Assembly: GCA_018105865.1 (NCBI GenBank)
Contig: CM030840.1
Coordinates: 7,322,006-7,386,005, forward strand
From: Metaphire vulgaris
Taxonomy: Eukaryota; Annelida; Clitellata; Crassiclitellata; Megascolecidae
Length of the DNA stretch: 64,000 nt
Direction of reading: 5' to 3'
A program made the position numbers and the translations under genes. This document shows, in pieces, positions 59,218 through 64,000 of this stretch. How positions within the stretch are numbered: position 1 is the first letter of the stretch; the number at the start of each line of letters is the position of its first letter. Below the pieces are notes generated by a model, which was given only the letters and a program-made list of their open reading frames with translations, was not told the DNA's origin and searched no databases.

Positions 59218-61800
59218 TGGTTTTGGATGAGATTTGATGACTGTCGGGAAGCCCTTAGGTTAAATGATACCAACTTAGCAAAGAAGTATTTTTGAAAATA
59301 TCCAGACATTAGGATGGTTTATTCTCTTAATTCAAGAGAAACTGCATTTTCTTTTCAAACCAGCAGTTTGTTTGCAGGCAAAACTTTTTACTTTATAAGA
59401 TGCCTAATTTATTGTCTGCTGAACCAGACAGGTAAATCATTGGTTGTCTTTAATGTTTTCTGATAAGCATCCTCCTGTTTGAATTAATTTTTACTGTTTT
59501 AGTTTTAATTTATTAGATGATTCAAAGTGTTTTCAGTTAGACCTGTTCAATTGTGGTAAACTGAAAATAACGTAGATGTGTATTTTATAGAATCACCGAC
59601 ATGATTTGCTGAGACATTTTTGTTGCACAAATCCTTTGCTTCTTCTCTTTTTAACTCTTGAGCCGCCAGAACCGAGTATACTCAAAGTATCAGGCAGTTT
59701 AAGGGTTAACCAGTGGAGCTATGTTGTTACAAATAAGGAATATTTCAATACAGACACTATGTGACTGTTCAGAATTTGTTAAAGTCAAATTTTTGACTCA
59801 AATCAACAAAAACGTTGCTTTGTTGTCTAATGTCTAAAGGTTATGGGGGGGGGAAGGTGGTTTAGCATCAGGATTCTTACAATGCAACCAAAGGGTAGCG
59901 AGTTTGAATCTGATCCTAACCACTGCATAGTAGTGATGTGCAGTATACCAGTATTAAGAAAATACAGCGGTATTAAAAGTGACGGTATTATATTCTGTGG
60001 GCTTGCTAAATACCGCAGTTTACTGCCAGGTGGTATTGCTTTCAAATAGGCTTTTCTAGATAATTATCCTAGATGTCATATCTAGTTTTCAATTCTGATA
60101 TCCTTTAGTAGTGACTTTAGTGGCTGATGTGATCTCGTGTGATCTCATAAAGTCGTAAGAAAGTTAAAATAGGCTGCTTTACTGTGCAAATTGTTGTAGT
60201 CATAGTCTGTAACTTTGCATTACAGTTTACAGTTGCTTGTGATAATAGTAAATAGGGCAATAATTAATTGATTAGAATTGTCTAAGAGTGAAATACTGCA
60301 ATATACTGGTATAACAGTATTTTTTACATGGTATATTGTCATCGAGTATTTTTGAATACTGCACATCACTACTGCATAGTGACCTGTTGTTTGTTCACCC
60401 CTTAATTGTTCCATACTTATAATTCTTCACTTTGTGAATGACTTAACATGCATTAAGAACTGTGTTATAATAACAATAATAATAATGCCCTCTCTGGGCT
60501 CAAAATAGTATTAAGTGACAACTGTAATTATTAATGATTGTAAATATATTCTATTCCATTGCACTTTATTAGTAGCAGCAAATTTTGTCTGTCTTTTTTG
60601 ATGGAATGAAGTATAAGAAGCTCTTGGATTTATTATTATTACTTTAAAAGAACCTTTAAACTGCCTACTCTATTTAGTAATTTAATTTTCAGAAGGATGA
60701 CACAGTTACATGATACCATGTGATCTATATATATATCTGACTTTCTGGTTTATTGTATCAATTTATATTTTTTTCTAAGCATGTTGCTAACCAAAAGTTA
60801 ATAATCACATCTGATGTGTGGAATTTCTTACAGTATTTATTTTTTTATTTAGTCCAAGATTTGCTTTGGTTCGATTGACTTGTGTTATCGTTTAATATAG
60901 TTTTTCCAACAGCAGAATATTCCAGTATGCTTAAAATTGACTTTCTTATAAAGCTATTCAACTATGTAATGTCCTATAGCCAAAATTTATTTCCAGATAT
61001 GTGGTTTTGAATCTCTTAATTTAGTCTGTTCTGCTGATGCTGTTTGATAGAGTTTGGCTTAGAATCATGAGAGCTTCAGGCAGAATAGATTGTGGAGTGC
61101 CATTCTGGTAATAGGAGGATCTTGTATACTATGCAGTGTTTATTAAAATTTGAAGTCATCTTGACTACATCGTGAGGTCTGTAGCAAGATCGCTGTCACC
61201 ATTCAAATTCATAGACACTGTGGTAATTGCATGCTGTGCAGTTTCATGTGTCAAAACTTGAAATGTTGTCATGTTGTGTGTGGGATGTGGTGTAATTATT
61301 TGCATTAGTTTGTGTAATTTAAAGCTTTAGTTTTGCAAATATTCGGACCTGTGTCTTTACTTGTGAATTATAAAGAGTAACATGTTTTAATTTTCATGCT
61401 TTTTATTCTAACTTTTCTGCTGTTGATAAACACAAATCCAGTGGTATTGGAAATGTGAGAACCATTGCTTAGGATTACACTGTATATAATAGCAGATAGG
61501 CAAAATGTTTCATGTAAATGGTTAATTGTATGAAATTTTGCTTTGGAAATTTCAAGGAATTTCACGTGACACTGACAAACTGTATGTGTGTGTCTCATTG
61601 CCTTTCATTGTCATTGTCTTGTTGATTGTTTGAAGAATTATGTATGAATTTGTGCAATGACTATTGACATACCAGATTTTTGTGATTAAGTTTGTAAACA
61701 ATAGTCTTGAATAATACAACTTTGTGAGGTAACTGATAAAATACAAAACATGGCACAGTTGTTGAACATAAAATAAACGTTATGCTATGTTCAATAGTGC
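59218..61800 (+). other. SLC30A7 3' UTR or downstream flank
   Basis: AT-rich, T-biased sequence like the gene's introns. It contains the MITE at 59931-60371. AATAAA occurs at 61772-61777 and several weaker variants lie earlier, so the 3' UTR length cannot be set. Confidence 0.45.
59931..60371. mobile_element. hAT-like MITE (TAGTGATGTGCAGTATAC ends)
   Basis: TAGTGATGTGCAGTAT and ATACTGCACATCACTA ends (with GTATTtttgAATAC differences) are flanked by a perfect 8-bp duplication, ctgcatag. Shares its interior with 25058-25711. Confidence 0.9.
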
Positions 61801-62162
61801 TGTAAGTGTAGCAGTTGCTTGGTCAAATATAGTTTGCAGGTACTAGACTGTGCATATGTGTCTTGATCTTGAGGCCATATTCCGTCAATGATTCTCAATG
61901 CTTGTCTGCTGCACTTAAGTGAATGTAGTTTGCATGATTTGCAGGCAAATCCATGGACATTGATAGCAGACTCTCTTTGAAATCAACTCCTTTGTTATTA
62001 GGAGTAATTGAAGGAGGAGAAAACAAAAGACTGATACATGGCATTTTAGACACTTGCAGTTTTAGAAACTAGACAGTTTAAGTAAGATGTCATCAGATGA
62101 ATCCATTACTGACAATGTAAAGACCCCAGATTCACAAAATACCTGTATAGCCAACCTATGAG
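61801..62162. other. No gene seen
   Basis: AT-rich flank of SLC30A7. Confidence 0.4.
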
Positions 62163-62413
62163 CAGAGGTGGATCTAGGGGGTACAGATGTTCCCAGGCGC
62201 CGAGGTGGGGGGGCGCCAAAATTGGTTTAAGGTAGGATTTCCGCTACGGGCAATGACCTTTTTTGCTTGTCGGGGTATTCGCGAAGTTGAATGAAGAATG
62301 AAGGAGCGCCAAAATGGGCAGAATGGCGCCCTTTTTTGCTTCTTATGATTTTCGTCAAGTTGAGGTGGCGCCATCGGTATGTTTTGTCTCCAGACACCCT
62401 AGCTCCGCCCCTG
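62163..62413. mobile_element. MITE (CAGRGRYGGAKCTAGG family), copy 2
   Basis: CAGAGGTGGATCTAGG and CTAGCTCCGCCCCTG ends are flanked by a perfect 8-bp duplication, cctatgag. TTTTTTGCTTGTCGGGG lies inside. Related to 37575-37836. Confidence 0.92.
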
Positions 62414-62495
62414 CCTATGAGTCTAGCGGCTCATAAGAACCTATGGTCCTACAGCACTCCAGAGGACTTTACCTTAAAATTGGTATCCACTATTA

Positions 62496-62922
62496 GGAGC
62501 TGTCCATTAATTATGTCAACAATTTTGGAGGCAATTTTTGACCCTCTCCCCTTGTCAACAACTGTCAACTTTCAGTGACACCCCCTATAATTATGTCAAA
62601 CTTTTGACCCCACTAAGACCAGTGACGGGTCCCCCTAAAAAGTTTAGAAAGTTATTATGTTTGCAGTGATGAGACCTTTTCCCCTTTCTTTTGTTCATCA
62701 AGTGTCATAATGTGGTGATGATGACCTTGTTTTTTGCTTGTCAGGCTTTTTTCCATTGTAATAAATAGTATTCCATGAAACTTCCTATTCTTTTTATAAT
62801 TTGTAAAAAAATTGAAATTGTTGACGTCAACTTCTCTTGACCCCCCACTCCCTTTGTCAACAACTCAAAAACTTTCAAACCCCTTCCCCCTAATTTGTTG
62901 ACGTAATTAATGGACAGACCCC
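62496..62922. mobile_element. MITE (GGGGCTGTCCATTAATTA family), copy 3
   Basis: GGAGCTGTCCATTAATTATG and TAATTAATGGACAGACCCC ends with TTA on each side (62493-62495 and 62923-62925). The interior has CCTTGTTTTTTGCTTGTCAGG and a TTCCATTGTAATAAATAGTA block shared with copies 1 and 2. Confidence 0.88.
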
Positions 62923-63107
62923 TTATGATTTGTCACTTGAACAACCAATGACCTCTTAGATTAATTCTTTTAATCCTCTGTTTCTTTAGGACGCCGTTCT
63001 TACATTTTTCATTTACTTTACCCACTAAAGTTATGACGTAGGCTACTGTACAGTATAGTTATGGTTCTTGACAACTTCTATAGCGCCGTAGCATGGCGAA
63101 GGCCAAA

Positions 63108-63523
63108 GGGGTCGTCCATAAATTACGTCACGCGATTTTGGTACTTTTTGACCCACCCCACCCATGTAACGCGACGTAACTAAACGTAAGACCCCTAAAA
63201 TATGACTTCACAACGGGCCGACCCCCCTTTTCGTAAATTTTTTTCATAAATGACGCGCGATTTTTGGCAGTTTTTTACCTCCTCCCCTTCGTAACGCGTC
63301 GTAACAAAAAGTCTGACCCGCTAAAATATGACGTAACAACATCCTTTTTTCCTCTCGAAAATTGTATTTTTTCCTCTCCAGAATATCCCTGACAAGCAAA
63401 AAAGGTCAAAGGTCATGACCTAATTTATTTTTTCGTGACGTCACATTTACCGTCGTCACACTTTGTAACAAATGGCCGGAACCCACCCACCCCAACCGCG
63501 TGACGTAATTTATGGACGACCCC
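63108..63523. mobile_element. MITE (GGGGTCGTCCATAAATTACG ends)
   Basis: GGGGTCGTCCATAAATTACG and CGTAATTTATGGACGACCCC ends with AAA on each side, so a 3-bp duplication as in the GGGGCTGTCC family. GTAACGCG blocks repeat at both sides and CCCTGACAAGCAAAAAAGGTC lies inside. Confidence 0.88.
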
Positions 63524-64000
63524 AAAGGCGCTGTCAACAACGCTGAAAAATCAACATGAGACGGAAGATGTTGGTCTTGAGGGAAAATTCGCTCAGATGA
63601 CAAGAAAGAGGTCGCTGCCGTGTCGAAAATCACTCGAAATCGGGCAGTGAGCCCTTCAAAAGGCGGTCTTCCGCAAGAAGACGTTCCGTCGAAGAGTCAG
63701 CGAAAACGCAGAATTAATTAAAGGATGTTGAAGGACCGCGTGGATGCTGAGAAAAATTCTCAGTAGTGATGTTACATTAAACTTAAAGTAGGCCCTAGGC
63801 CTAATAGGAGCCTAATCATGTCGGCTAAATCTATCATTAGCGTATCCACGAGGGGCAAGAAGGCCACCATTCGCGCTGGGATCAGTCGTGGGGCTTGCGT
63901 AAAACCGGTTAGAAATGTTTCAGAGGTGGGTGATTGTCGACAGATCGATACAGCTTTCAAAGTGGTCTTTGCACCAGAGCCCTCGGTTTAAGTTAACCCT
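63524..64000. other. GC-richer terminal stretch, possible exon
   Basis: An ATG at 63818 opens 57 plus-strand codons to a TAA at 63991 (MSAKSIISVSTRGKKATIRA ...). 63590-63700 encodes basic peptides such as QMTRKRSLPCRKSLEIGQ. No family is recognised and splice sites are unclear. This may be the edge of another gene. Confidence 0.3.

Overview
This window is genomic DNA from an animal. It has short coding exons with GT/AG splice sites, introns of several kilobases, and dense transposon debris (hAT-like MITEs, 5'-truncated LINEs, tRNA- and 5S-headed SINEs). Telomere-like TTAGGG tracts occur internally and the palindrome TAGGCCTA is scattered through non-coding DNA. A canonical TGF-beta type ligand beside GLIS and ZnT7 orthologues suggests a marine invertebrate deuterostome (echinoderm or hemichordate grade). 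That placement is inference; no rRNA or mitochondrial marker is present.

Three protein-coding genes can be supported. (1) 4238-4616, minus: the first coding exon of a TGF-beta ligand; later exons are not visible and probably lie beyond position 1. (2) About 39922 down to 11963, minus: a GLIS1/3-type Kruppel-like zinc-finger transcription factor. Its visible exons are 39922-39544, 34467-33215 (Gli-like N-terminal region plus zinc fingers 1 and 2), 17575-17431, 17341-17209, 15076-14844 and 12417-11963 (C-terminus). Fingers 3 and 4 appear only as scrambled fragments at 32350-33130, and finger 5 was not found. (3) 49073-59217, plus: a complete 11-exon SLC30A7 (ZnT7) zinc transporter whose exons join in frame to a 411-residue protein.

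The rest is mostly mobile DNA. Positions 1-11900 hold the TGF-beta exon among SINEs, hAT MITEs and an old LINE. 12.4-33 kb is GLIS introns filled with MITEs, microsatellites and LINE tails. 35-49 kb is the GLIS 5' region and the interval before SLC30A7, with several MITEs, one 1-kb nested element, a 57-bp tandem repeat and a G-rich minisatellite. 49-62 kb is the SLC30A7 locus, T-rich on the plus strand and poorer in repeats. 62-64 kb holds three more MITEs.

The three genes show no operon-like or pathway link. The main points for a second look are the shredded GLIS finger exon, a motif (TGACAAGCAAAAAAGGTC) found inside many otherwise different MITE families, MITEs with telomere-like cores, a LINE with an internal inverted duplication, a 34-bp direct repeat around the GLIS first exon, and an unexplained open exon just upstream of it.
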